From Berkiella sp963803015 (GTDB lineage: Bacteria; Pseudomonadota; Gammaproteobacteria; Berkiellales; Berkiellaceae): 64,000 nt of DNA. Position 1 is the stretch's first letter. Every line of letters begins with the position of its first letter. The notes below the pieces were generated by a model, which did not search any database, had not been told where the DNA came from, and saw nothing but the letters and a program-made list of their open reading frames with translations. The position numbers and the translations under genes were made by a program. The stretch covers positions 62,001 to 126,000 of the forward strand of contig CAWDKV010000011.1 in NCBI GenBank assembly GCA_963803015.1, in the 5' to 3' direction. Positions 7,315-14,782 of the stretch are shown here, in pieces.

Positions 7315-8865
7315 TTACAGATTGTTATCTGCGCCTTTTCGTAACACGTAGAGTTGCCCCATAACAGGCGTATCTTCTTGTAGGCGGATAGTCTCCGTCT
7401 TTTCGACTTCGATAACAAAGTCCATCTTTTTACAAAGCATACGGATATAGTCTATGCGATGCGCATAACGTCCGGTTTTTCTTAATTGAAAATCACTTTG
7501 TTCTGGATGAGCCTCTTTTTCCGCATCAGATAAACTTTCTATAGAAAATTCGAAAAACCCATTAGGTAAGAGACTTTGATAAACTAAATAAAAAACTTCT
7601 TCCAAGCTTCCAAAATAGACAAAAACATCAGCGGCTATGATTAACTCAAATTCACTTTTATGTCCTTTTAAATAAGATTGAATATCCATCACATGCAGCT
7701 TGTTATAACCGCCACGTTGTTTAGCCACTTCTATCATGTTTGGCGATACATCTACCCCAATCAATTTTCCTGCAATATCAGAAAATAGAGGGGCACAAAG
7801 ACCGGTGCCACACCCCAAATCCAACACTTTCCAAGGATGGGTCATGTTATGGACATAGGGCGTAATGGCTTCTCTTAAAAGATAAGGAACGTTATATTGG
7901 AGTTGGCTTTTGACATGTGCATCATAATTATAAGCATATTGATCAAAAAGGGCTCTGGTATACTCAAAAGGAGCGCCCTCTATACTGGTTGCACCTTCTA
8001 AAGCTTGCAGCATATGGGCAGCGGTTTTGTTTTCAGGTTGTAATCTTAAAGCCTCTTGGAAATGATATTGGGCTTTTTTATGATCATGTAAGTGCAAATA
8101 AATGGTGGCTAGATTATGGTGACTACTAGCATGCTTGGCATCGAGTTGTAAGACGCGCTCATACGTAGATTTAGCACGAGGCGCATCAGAAAGCGCGCTA
8201 TAAATAACCCCTAAATGGAATAGAGCATCGATGTTGTTGGGTTCTCGTTCTAGACTCTGCTCTAAGGGCTCTTTGGCCTCGCTAAAGCGCTTTAAGCCAC
8301 AAAGGGTAATGCCAAGGTTGTGGAGAGCGCCTAGATGATCTGGGCGCAACTTTAAGACTTCCTGATAATGAGAGAGGGCATCTAGTAATCTATCTTGCTG
8401 GATGTAACAGTTAGCCAAATTATAATGCGTGTCAACCGAAAGTGGATCCATTCTAATGGATTTTTCAAAATGCTTACTGGCCTGCTCAAATTTCCCTAAT
8501 TGATAGTATAACGTGCCCAGGTTATTGTGCGCCTGTGGATAGGTAGGTTTCAACCTTAATGATTCTTGGTAGTGGGTGAGTGCTTGATCAATTTGGCCTA
8601 TCGCTTTATAAGCATTGCCTAAATTATTGTGAAAGGCTGCAACCTGCGGAGCCGCCTGCACCGCTTTTGCTAGATAGTGAACGGCTTGGTGAAAATCTCG
8701 ATGTTGCGCAAAAATAAGACCCAAGCCATGGAGAGCATCTGGGTTATTTGGTTCCTTAGATAAAACCTCCCTAAAAATTTTCTCAGCCCCTGCCGTATCT
8801 TTATTTTGTTGCAAATATAAGGCTTTCTTTATGCTGTCATTGATTTTAGAGTCGTGGTTTGTCAT
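7315..8865 (-). CDS. TPR-repeat protein with C-terminal methyltransferase domain
   Basis: The 516-residue protein is a fusion. Residues about 10-290 contain eight to nine tetratricopeptide repeats, visible as repeated patterns such as ALHGLGLIFAQHRDFHQAV and AHNNLGTLYYQLGKFEQA. Residues about 330-510 form a class I SAM-dependent methyltransferase with VLDLGCGTGLCAPLF, GVDVSPNMIEVAKQR and LIIAADVFVYFG. TPRs mediate protein-protein contacts, so the enzyme probably methylates a protein or works in a complex. Similar TPR-methyltransferases occur widely in proteobacteria without a defined substrate. It stands alone on the minus strand. Confidence 0.85.
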   Translation of the reverse strand: MTNHDSKINDSIKKALYLQQNKDTAGAEKIFREVLSKEPNNPDALHGLGLIFAQHRDFHQAVHYLAKAVQAAPQVAAFHNNLGNAYKAIGQIDQALTHYQESLRLKPTYPQAHNNLGTLYYQLGKFEQASKHFEKSIRMDPLSVDTHYNLANCYIQQDRLLDALSHYQEVLKLRPDHLGALHNLGITLCGLKRFSEAKEPLEQSLEREPNNIDALFHLGVIYSALSDAPRAKSTYERVLQLDAKHASSHHNLATIYLHLHDHKKAQYHFQEALRLQPENKTAAHMLQALEGATSIEGAPFEYTRALFDQYAYNYDAHVKSQLQYNVPYLLREAITPYVHNMTHPWKVLDLGCGTGLCAPLFSDIAGKLIGVDVSPNMIEVAKQRGGYNKLHVMDIQSYLKGHKSEFELIIAADVFVYFGSLEEVFYLVYQSLLPNGFFEFSIESLSDAEKEAHPEQSDFQLRKTGRYAHRIDYIRMLCKKMDFVIEVEKTETIRLQEDTPVMGQLYVLRKGADNNL

Positions 8866-8891
8866 GTTGGTTCAGCTGTTTTAATTACGCT

Positions 8892-8923
8892 ATTCATAAT
8901 ATAGTTGATTCATAATATAGTTG
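8892..8923. repeat. Tandem duplication of a 16-base unit
   Basis: ATTCATAATATAGTTG occurs twice in a row in the divergent region between the TPR-methyltransferase and the Kef-like gene. The core ATAATATAGTTGA also forms each arm of the inverted repeat at 14728-14765, so it may be a regulator site. Confidence 0.55.
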
Positions 8924-9029
8924 TTTGCACTCAAGTTCACTCTTCTGGTACTCTCGAAATAGAAGGACCTCATAATTAGGTTAAATAGCTTTTCCGTTCT
9001 TATCAGTCAAGCAGGGAGGGACAAGCACA

Positions 9030-10199
9030 ATGGAAAACCATATCCTCTTTTCAATTTTTTTAATCTTCTCAGGCGCCGCAGTGATTGCCACCATAGCGCT
9101 TTATACACGCCAATCTCTGTTAGTCGCTTATATATTTCTGGGCATTCTAATTGGCCCTGGTGGCTTGAAATTAATTACTGATCCAGAATTGCTGAACGAC
9201 ATTGGCGATATCGGCATTATTTTCCTACTGTTTTTATTAGGCTTAAACCTTGAGCCGCATAATTTATTGAAAACACTCAAACAAACGACAATTATCACCT
9301 TAGTGAGTGCAATTGTTTTTGCGTTATTTGGTTATGGTGTTGGTATGTTGTGGGGATTTAGCCAAGAAGATGCGAGCATTATTGGTATTTGCATGATGTT
9401 TTCCAGCACCATTATTGGTTTAAAATTGTTGCCAACGACAATTTTGCATCACCAGCGCATGGGTGAGATTGTTATTAGTATTTTACTGTTACAAGATATT
9501 GTCGCTATATTTGTTTTATTTCTTTTGCATAGCGCAGAGTCTTCCAGCCATTTTGAAGTATTAAAGCTTATTAAAACATTACTTGCTCTCCCAGTTTTAG
9601 TCGCCTTTGCCTTTTTGATGGAACGATATGTTCTTATTAAATTAATTAGACAATTTAATCGTATTCATGAATATCTATTTTTAGTCGCAATCGGGTGGTG
9701 CCTGGGGCTAGGCCAACTAGCGCAGGAGATGAATCTTTCTTATGAAATTGGGGCATTTATCGCAGGTATTTCTATAGCGCAAAGTCCAATATCGCGATTT
9801 ATCGCAGAAAGCTTGCGACCAGTGCGTGATTTTTTCTTAATTCTTTTTTTCTTTTCTTTGGGAGCCAAAATACAGCTTTCAATTTTAGATCAAGTATTAG
9901 TGCCAGCATTAGGCTTGGCAGTCATGATGTTAGTGGTCAAGCCATTAGTGTTTCAACGTTTAATTCGACCAATGGTCTCAAGCTCAGCCAATGCCTGGGA
10001 GGTAGGGGTACGGATTGGTCAAATCAGTGAGTTTTCCATGTTGGTGGGTTATACGGCTGAAAAAGCGCATATTATCTCGCAATCAGCTTACTCGTTAATT
10101 CAAGTTACAACGATTATCACATTTATGATTTCTTCTTATTGGGTGGTGAATAAATACCCCTCGCCGATTGCCTTTAGTGAGCGCCTTCGGCGGGATTAA
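9030..10199 (+). CDS. Kef/CPA2-type monovalent cation:proton antiporter
   Basis: Integral membrane exchanger of K+ or Na+ for H+. The 389-residue protein has about 11-12 hydrophobic segments. FLGILIGPGGLKLI and FLLFLLGLNLEP match the CPA2 core, and SILLLQDIVAIF contains the conserved QD pair of the ion pathway. It lacks the C-terminal RCK/TrkA-N nucleotide-binding domain of full-length KefB/KefC, so gating by NAD(H) or glutathione is unlikely in this polypeptide. The start is preceded by GGGAGGGA. It is monocistronic and convergent with the isomerase gene. Ion specificity cannot be read from the sequence. Confidence 0.85.
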   Translation: MENHILFSIFLIFSGAAVIATIALYTRQSLLVAYIFLGILIGPGGLKLITDPELLNDIGDIGIIFLLFLLGLNLEPHNLLKTLKQTTIITLVSAIVFALFGYGVGMLWGFSQEDASIIGICMMFSSTIIGLKLLPTTILHHQRMGEIVISILLLQDIVAIFVLFLLHSAESSSHFEVLKLIKTLLALPVLVAFAFLMERYVLIKLIRQFNRIHEYLFLVAIGWCLGLGQLAQEMNLSYEIGAFIAGISIAQSPISRFIAESLRPVRDFFLILFFFSLGAKIQLSILDQVLVPALGLAVMMLVVKPLVFQRLIRPMVSSSANAWEVGVRIGQISEFSMLVGYTAEKAHIISQSAYSLIQVTTIITFMISSYWVVNKYPSPIAFSERLRRD

Positions 10200-10212
10200 G
10201 AACTGGGCCCGT

Positions 10213-10236
10213 AAAAAAGCCGGCACTCGGCCGGCT
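10213..10236 (-). terminator. Rho-independent terminator of the Mip-like gene
   Basis: On the minus strand AGCCGGC, loop CGAGT, GCCGGCT is followed by a T run. It lies 28 bases after the isomerase stop codon. The stem may also stop the convergent antiporter transcript. Confidence 0.8.
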
Positions 10237-10263
10237 CCATGATCTTCAATGCTTAGGATGAAG

Positions 10264-11019
10264 TTATTGTTTTGCAGATTTAGCGGCTGCTTTATCTTCT
10301 TTCTTTTTGTCTTCAGGTTTTTCGATACTGAGTAATTCAACATCAAAAATCAGCGTGCTATTTGGTCCAATTTGACCTATGCCATGCGCGCCATAAGCCA
10401 GGTTAGCAGGGACATACAGTTCCCATTTTGCGCCGGGTTTCATTAACTGTAACGCTTCTGTCCAACCAGGGATCACACCGTTAACAGTAAATTTAGCAGG
10501 TTCGCCGCGCTTATAGGAACTATCAAATTCAGTACCATTAATAAGCTTGCCAAGATAATGGGTCGTGACAGTATCCGTTGCTTTAGGAGAAGCGCCTTTC
10601 CCTTCTTTAATAACACGATATTGTAAGCCGCTTGCTAGGGTTTTGACGTCTTGACGTTTTTTGTTTTCAGCTAAGAATTTTTCACCTTCAGCTAAATTCT
10701 TTTCAGCAAGTTCATGCGCCATTTTCTTTTGTTTTTCCACAATTTCTGTTTGCAGGCCAAGTAAAATTTCTCTCATTTCGTCATCTGTCATCAAAGGAGA
10801 TTTACTTCCCTTGCTATCTTTTAAGCCTTGGAGAAAGGCGTCAGGATTGATTTGGATCCCTTGTTTGTCGATACTTTTACCAACATCCATTCCAATGCTG
10901 TAACTAAGCTTATCTGTCTTGTCTTTGAGCTGAAAACTGGGTTTAGTGTCAGCCAAGGCAGTCTGACTGCTGATTAGACAAAAGCTGATTAACCCAAATG
11001 TGGCAAGTATCTGTTTCAT
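10264..11019 (-). CDS. Mip/FkpA-type FKBP peptidyl-prolyl isomerase
   Basis: Periplasmic or surface prolyl isomerase. The 251-residue precursor starts at the ATG at 11019 (MKQILATFG), with AAGGAAGGA just upstream. A signal peptide ends near ALAD. An N-terminal dimerisation domain (YSIGMDVGKSIDKQGI) and a long helix (residues about 85-125) connect to the C-terminal FKBP domain with TVTTHYLGKLINGTEFDSSY, VIPGWTEALQLMKPGAKWEL and NSTLIFDVELL. This is the layout of Mip of Legionella and Coxiella, a factor for infection of host cells. The lysine-rich tail KKKEDKAAAKSAKQ is an extension beyond the FKBP fold. Confidence 0.9.
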   Translation of the reverse strand: MKQILATFGLISFCLISSQTALADTKPSFQLKDKTDKLSYSIGMDVGKSIDKQGIQINPDAFLQGLKDSKGSKSPLMTDDEMREILLGLQTEIVEKQKKMAHELAEKNLAEGEKFLAENKKRQDVKTLASGLQYRVIKEGKGASPKATDTVTTHYLGKLINGTEFDSSYKRGEPAKFTVNGVIPGWTEALQLMKPGAKWELYVPANLAYGAHGIGQIGPNSTLIFDVELLSIEKPEDKKKEDKAAAKSAKQ

Positions 11020-11176
11020 AAAGCAATCCTTCCTTGAGGTATAAATGTGACCAACGCGCACTATAACATCAAAATTTTGCCTTTACATCTAGTATTAAAG
11101 GGAATTTATAACTTAATGAGGTATACTAAGCGAGAAAATATACCCAAATATAAGTAATAAGGTTAACTAATTATTT

Positions 11177-12466
11177 ATGCATCACACCCCAACCTGGTTA
11201 AGGCTTTTGTGCCAAAAAAGAATGGCTTTAATTTTGCTTTTAGGCTTTGCTTCTGGCTTACCTTTAGGCTTAACGGGCACCACCCTGCAAGCTTGGTTTG
11301 CTATGGAAAATGTCGATATTGTTACTATCGGCTTTTTGGGGTTAGTGGGGCAGCCCTATGTTTTTAAATTTTTATGGGCACCTCTTATGGATAAGTTTCG
11401 TTTACCCATTTTGGGGCGAAGAAGAGGTTGGATGCTTGCCACGCAGATAATTTTAATCATCGTATTGTGTTTTATTTCAACACAGAATCCACAACAATCT
11501 CCAGGTACACTTGCCTTACTCGCCTTGTTACTCTCTTTTCTCTCCGCTAGCCAAGATATAGCTATTGATGCTTATCGAACCGATATCCTTACTTCGCAAG
11601 AAAGAGGGATGGGAACAGCCATGGCTGTTAGTGGTTATCGTATTGCGATGTTGGTGTCTGGTGGTCTGACTTTAGTGTTAGCGCATCATGTTGGTTTTTC
11701 GACGACCTACTTGTTGATGGCAGCCTTAATGTCGCTAGGCGTTATCGCAACCTTTTTGTGTGAAGAACCTCCTCAGTACAACCATGTTTCACCTACTTTT
11801 GCCGCAGCCTTTATTGAACCATTTAAAGATTTTTTAACCAGAGACAATGCACTTTGGCTCTTGGGTTTTATTGTTCTATACAAACTGGGAGATGCTTTTG
11901 CAGGAAGTTTAACCTCTGCCTTTTTATTAAAAGGGGTTGGGTTTTCTTTAGCAGACGTCGGTTACATCAACAAAACAGTAGGGTTGGTTTCGACTCTGTT
12001 AGGGATCTTCTGTGGTGGGATTATGATGGTGCGCTTAGGGTTATTTCGCGCGCTTTTATGGTTTGGCATTGCGCAAGCTGCCACTAATATCTTGTTCTTC
12101 TTTCTCGCCAAAGTGGGGCCAAATTATAGCCTATTAGTGTCAACCGTTTTCCTTGAAAATTTTGGGGGGGGATTGGGGACAGCCGCGTTTATGGCGCTGG
12201 TCATGAGTTTATGTAACAAACAATTTACCGCAACCCAGTTTGCATTATTAAGCTCACTCAGTGCTATTGGTCGTGTATTTGTCGGTCCAGCAGCGGGTAT
12301 TATGGTGGACAAACTGGGATGGGCAGAATTTTACCTTTGGACCATTGTTATCGCTGTACCAGGTCTTATCTTGTTATGCTATTTGCGTGATTCTATAGAA
12401 AAGTATGGCGAGCAAGAAAAAGACACGCTTAGTTCAGCTATCGAAGAAGCAAAAGCGGAAGCTTGA
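11177..12466 (+). CDS. ampG: AmpG-like muropeptide permease (MFS)
   Basis: Inner-membrane transporter predicted to import anhydro-muropeptides for cell-wall recycling. The 429-residue protein has about 12 transmembrane segments. AmpG hallmarks are GFASGLPLGLTGTTLQAWF near the N-terminus, GQPYVFKFLWAPLMDKF, and LSASQDIAIDAYRTDIL, whose D-I-A-x-D-A motif is typical. The last 25 residues are acidic and cytoplasmic. A TATACT -10-like element lies at 11133-11138. The ribosome binding site is weak. Legionellales often carry several AmpG-like paralogues, so the substrate could differ from that of the E. coli enzyme. Confidence 0.85.
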   Translation: MHHTPTWLRLLCQKRMALILLLGFASGLPLGLTGTTLQAWFAMENVDIVTIGFLGLVGQPYVFKFLWAPLMDKFRLPILGRRRGWMLATQIILIIVLCFISTQNPQQSPGTLALLALLLSFLSASQDIAIDAYRTDILTSQERGMGTAMAVSGYRIAMLVSGGLTLVLAHHVGFSTTYLLMAALMSLGVIATFLCEEPPQYNHVSPTFAAAFIEPFKDFLTRDNALWLLGFIVLYKLGDAFAGSLTSAFLLKGVGFSLADVGYINKTVGLVSTLLGIFCGGIMMVRLGLFRALLWFGIAQAATNILFFFLAKVGPNYSLLVSTVFLENFGGGLGTAAFMALVMSLCNKQFTATQFALLSSLSAIGRVFVGPAAGIMVDKLGWAEFYLWTIVIAVPGLILLCYLRDSIEKYGEQEKDTLSSAIEEAKAEA

Positions 12467-12490
12467 TACTCTTTCCAGTTTGGTTTTATA
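12467..12490. repeat. Family B repeat arm, partial
   Basis: TACTCTTTCCAGTTTGGTTT just after the ampG stop matches the TACTC-N3-CCA-N-TTTG arm of family B repeats found at 35320, 48554, 48720 and 58628. Confidence 0.45.
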
Positions 12491-12626
12491 CGTTGTTGTC
12501 TGCGCTGCGCTTTTCTCATTATCCAATTTTAATCTCGCCAGATAACCTCCAAGCTTGTCATACTTTACTTGCACTCTGTGAATGAAAGCGATAGCATTCC
12601 TGATTGTTTTTAGAGAGGTAACTTAA

Positions 12627-13490
12627 ATGACATTGAGTAGTACACTATCAAGCATCGTTCAAAAGGTTACAGGTATTGTTGAATGGGTTTCTTTTATTGG
12701 AAAATCTGAACAATATTATTCATTGTTATTACAACGGTCGCTTGAAAAAATAAAGTCTGAATTCAAAAAATTAAGTTTAGATAATAAATTGGCATTCTTA
12801 GAACGCTTAGTCAATCCAGGGTCTTTCGTGCTTTATAGCGCGCGTTCAGCAAGTGAAAAGCATAAAATAGGTGAATTATATCAATATTGGTTGCACTTGC
12901 AGAAGAGTCCTGTCTTAAAGCAAAATGCGCGTGCACTTGAGATGTTGCGAGATAGTCTTGAAAGAAACATTTTTGAGTCAAACATAAAAGATGAAAAAAT
13001 AATAGCCCAATTTGTTGTGCTTTTAAAAGCGGGCACGGCTTTGTTACCTTCAAGTGGTTCCGCTGACAAAAGGGGAAGTAGCTTATTAAGCACCACTAAA
13101 CGTCAAAAAATGACTACTTTTCTTCAAGAATTTCCACATCTTTCAGTAAAGGAAAAACGGCTTATTCTCAGATATCTCGGTGGTAATAAAATACCGAAAA
13201 TTGAAAGTTTTTCACCGGAGTTCTTGAAGAGTATAAAAGAGAGTCTAGGCGAAAACAACAAAGAAAAAATAAAATCAATTGTAGATTATTTATTCCAAAG
13301 TCTAGATCAGAGTTCTTATCATAAGCAGTTGCGAAACAAAATGCTGTTGAATCAGTTTGATCAGAATCCTCAGCCTCGTTTAAACTTTTCATTTGGGCGC
13401 AACCTGAACGATGCTTGGTTAGCGCCAATGGAGCCAGTGCAAATTCCTTCTTCTCCCAGGAACCGGCGCTTATTCCCTTCTTCACAGTAA
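12627..13490 (+). CDS. Hypothetical helical protein, 287 residues
   Basis: No family recognised. The protein is charged and mostly alpha-helical, with no signal peptide and one short hydrophobic stretch (FVVLLKAGTALLP). The C-terminal 30 residues are proline- and arginine-rich (PVQIPSSPRNRRLFPSSQ) and probably disordered. The start is supported by AGAGAGG 8 bases upstream. It precedes the mitochondrial-carrier-like gene by 82 bases on the same strand and may be co-transcribed with it. The company suggests a secreted effector, but no signal can be named. Confidence 0.65.
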   Translation: MTLSSTLSSIVQKVTGIVEWVSFIGKSEQYYSLLLQRSLEKIKSEFKKLSLDNKLAFLERLVNPGSFVLYSARSASEKHKIGELYQYWLHLQKSPVLKQNARALEMLRDSLERNIFESNIKDEKIIAQFVVLLKAGTALLPSSGSADKRGSSLLSTTKRQKMTTFLQEFPHLSVKEKRLILRYLGGNKIPKIESFSPEFLKSIKESLGENNKEKIKSIVDYLFQSLDQSSYHKQLRNKMLLNQFDQNPQPRLNFSFGRNLNDAWLAPMEPVQIPSSPRNRRLFPSSQ

Positions 13491-13572
13491 AAAATAGATG
13501 AAAAGAGTGGTTGCAACACGTTTTTGAGTTTGGCAATATGTCCGTCTTTTGAATCTAGGAGAGCAATTGGTT

Positions 13573-14709
13573 ATGCAGGACGGACCAAAAGCGATAGAGC
13601 AACCTCGATACTCACTTAAACAATGGTTAATGTTTGGTTTTTATCCGATCATCAAAACACTGACTATTCCTATCTTACAGCCCATCGCTGTTGTTGCGGC
13701 AAAACAACAAAAAGGGGTGACATCGGCTTCTGGTTTACTCAGCTTGCGTGAAGCGATTGTTCGTATCCTTCAAAATCGTGGATGGCGTGGTTTTTACGCT
13801 GGAACCGCTGCGAGCATGACGAGAGAAGGGATCAAATCTTCTTACAAAGGTCCCTTGCAACTGATTGCCAATGATCTGGCTATTAGCCTGATCCCTTCTA
13901 GTATGTTTGGTAGTTATTTTAGTAGGGGAATAATTGCTGGCGTATTTGTTGGTTTAACCGAACCTTTCATTGGTGGGATTTTTGAGCGCTATAAAACATT
14001 TTGTATAACGCAGGAATCTAAAACTAATTTTTTTACCTTTGTTACGCGGGTGTATCGCCAACAACAGCATGAACATTTTATGGTAAAGATTTCTGGCTTT
14101 ATCAATGAGATGTATCGTGGTCTAGGGGTCACTATGGGCAAACAAACACTAATGAATGTTGCCTTTTTTACAACTAAACCTTGGGCAGATAATGCCGTCA
14201 AACCCTATAAAAGAGAGCACCCTGTATTATCTGTGACTTTAGCTTCTTTGGCACCAGGAATAAGCGCAGCTTTAGTTGGTGCGCCACTCGATGTTTTTAA
14301 AACCCTTATTCAATGCCAAATGGGGGAGACAAAGAGTGTGACAGATCTTTTGAAAAGCGTTTTGAAGCAATCGGGTTGGAGAGGCTTATTAGCAGGCGTG
14401 CCAGCAAGGTTTGTTCTCATCTCTACAGGTTATGGCGTGACGGCTGGTTGTTTAAATTTTTTTGAAAGTCTACGGTCAGCATCCACACGTTCTTCAGCAG
14501 AGCAAACAGCACCTTCTGTAGAGTGTTTAGCCGCGAAGTTAAATAATTTATCTCTCAACTCTCCTGTCACAACACATGAACAGCCAAGAAAAGAGCCTTT
14601 GATGATGAGTAGAAGGTACCAACCAACAACTATGTGCCCATTCTCAGGAAGCGACATAACGCCCGCTGTAAAGGAAGATATAAGCCAAAGCACCTTCCGT
14701 TTCAAATAA
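13573..14709 (+). CDS. Mitochondrial carrier family (SLC25-type) protein
   Basis: Members of this family exchange nucleotides and metabolites across the inner mitochondrial membrane and are essentially eukaryotic. Legionella LncP, a type IV effector, is a known bacterial case. Three repeats of about 100 residues are visible. The third is clear: PLDVFKTLIQCQ (Pro238, Asp240, Lys243) gives the PxDxxK signature, followed by GWRGLLAGVPARFVLISTGY. Repeat 1 keeps GWRGFYAGTAASMTRE and repeat 2 keeps MYRGLGVTMGKQT, but their PxDxxK motifs are degenerate (QPIAVVAAK and EPFIGGIFERYK). A 70-residue polar tail follows. The start at 13573 has AGGAGAG 9 bases upstream. Probably acquired from a host; target membrane unknown. 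Confidence 0.85.
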   Translation: MQDGPKAIEQPRYSLKQWLMFGFYPIIKTLTIPILQPIAVVAAKQQKGVTSASGLLSLREAIVRILQNRGWRGFYAGTAASMTREGIKSSYKGPLQLIANDLAISLIPSSMFGSYFSRGIIAGVFVGLTEPFIGGIFERYKTFCITQESKTNFFTFVTRVYRQQQHEHFMVKISGFINEMYRGLGVTMGKQTLMNVAFFTTKPWADNAVKPYKREHPVLSVTLASLAPGISAALVGAPLDVFKTLIQCQMGETKSVTDLLKSVLKQSGWRGLLAGVPARFVLISTGYGVTAGCLNFFESLRSASTRSSAEQTAPSVECLAAKLNNLSLNSPVTTHEQPRKEPLMMSRRYQPTTMCPFSGSDITPAVKEDISQSTFRFK

Positions 14710-14727
14710 GAGATACTGATCACCTAT

Positions 14728-14765
14728 TCAACTATATTATTTGCTAAACTAAATAATATAGTTGA
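14728..14765. promoter_or_regulatory. Perfect 15-base inverted repeat before a large effector-like gene
   Basis: TCAACTATATTATTT at 14728-14742 and its exact complement at 14751-14765 are separated by 8 bases. The right arm covers two possible starts (TTG 14762, ATG 14765) of the following gene. This is either a regulator site or an RNA hairpin that hides the start. The arm sequence recurs in the tandem repeat at 8892-8923. Confidence 0.6.
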
Positions 14766-14782
14766 TGCCCTTGGAAATGATA

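Noticed and set aside
8892..8923. Short direct repeat as the start of a CRISPR array
   Set aside because: Only two adjacent copies without spacers. No cas genes and no regular array anywhere in the window.
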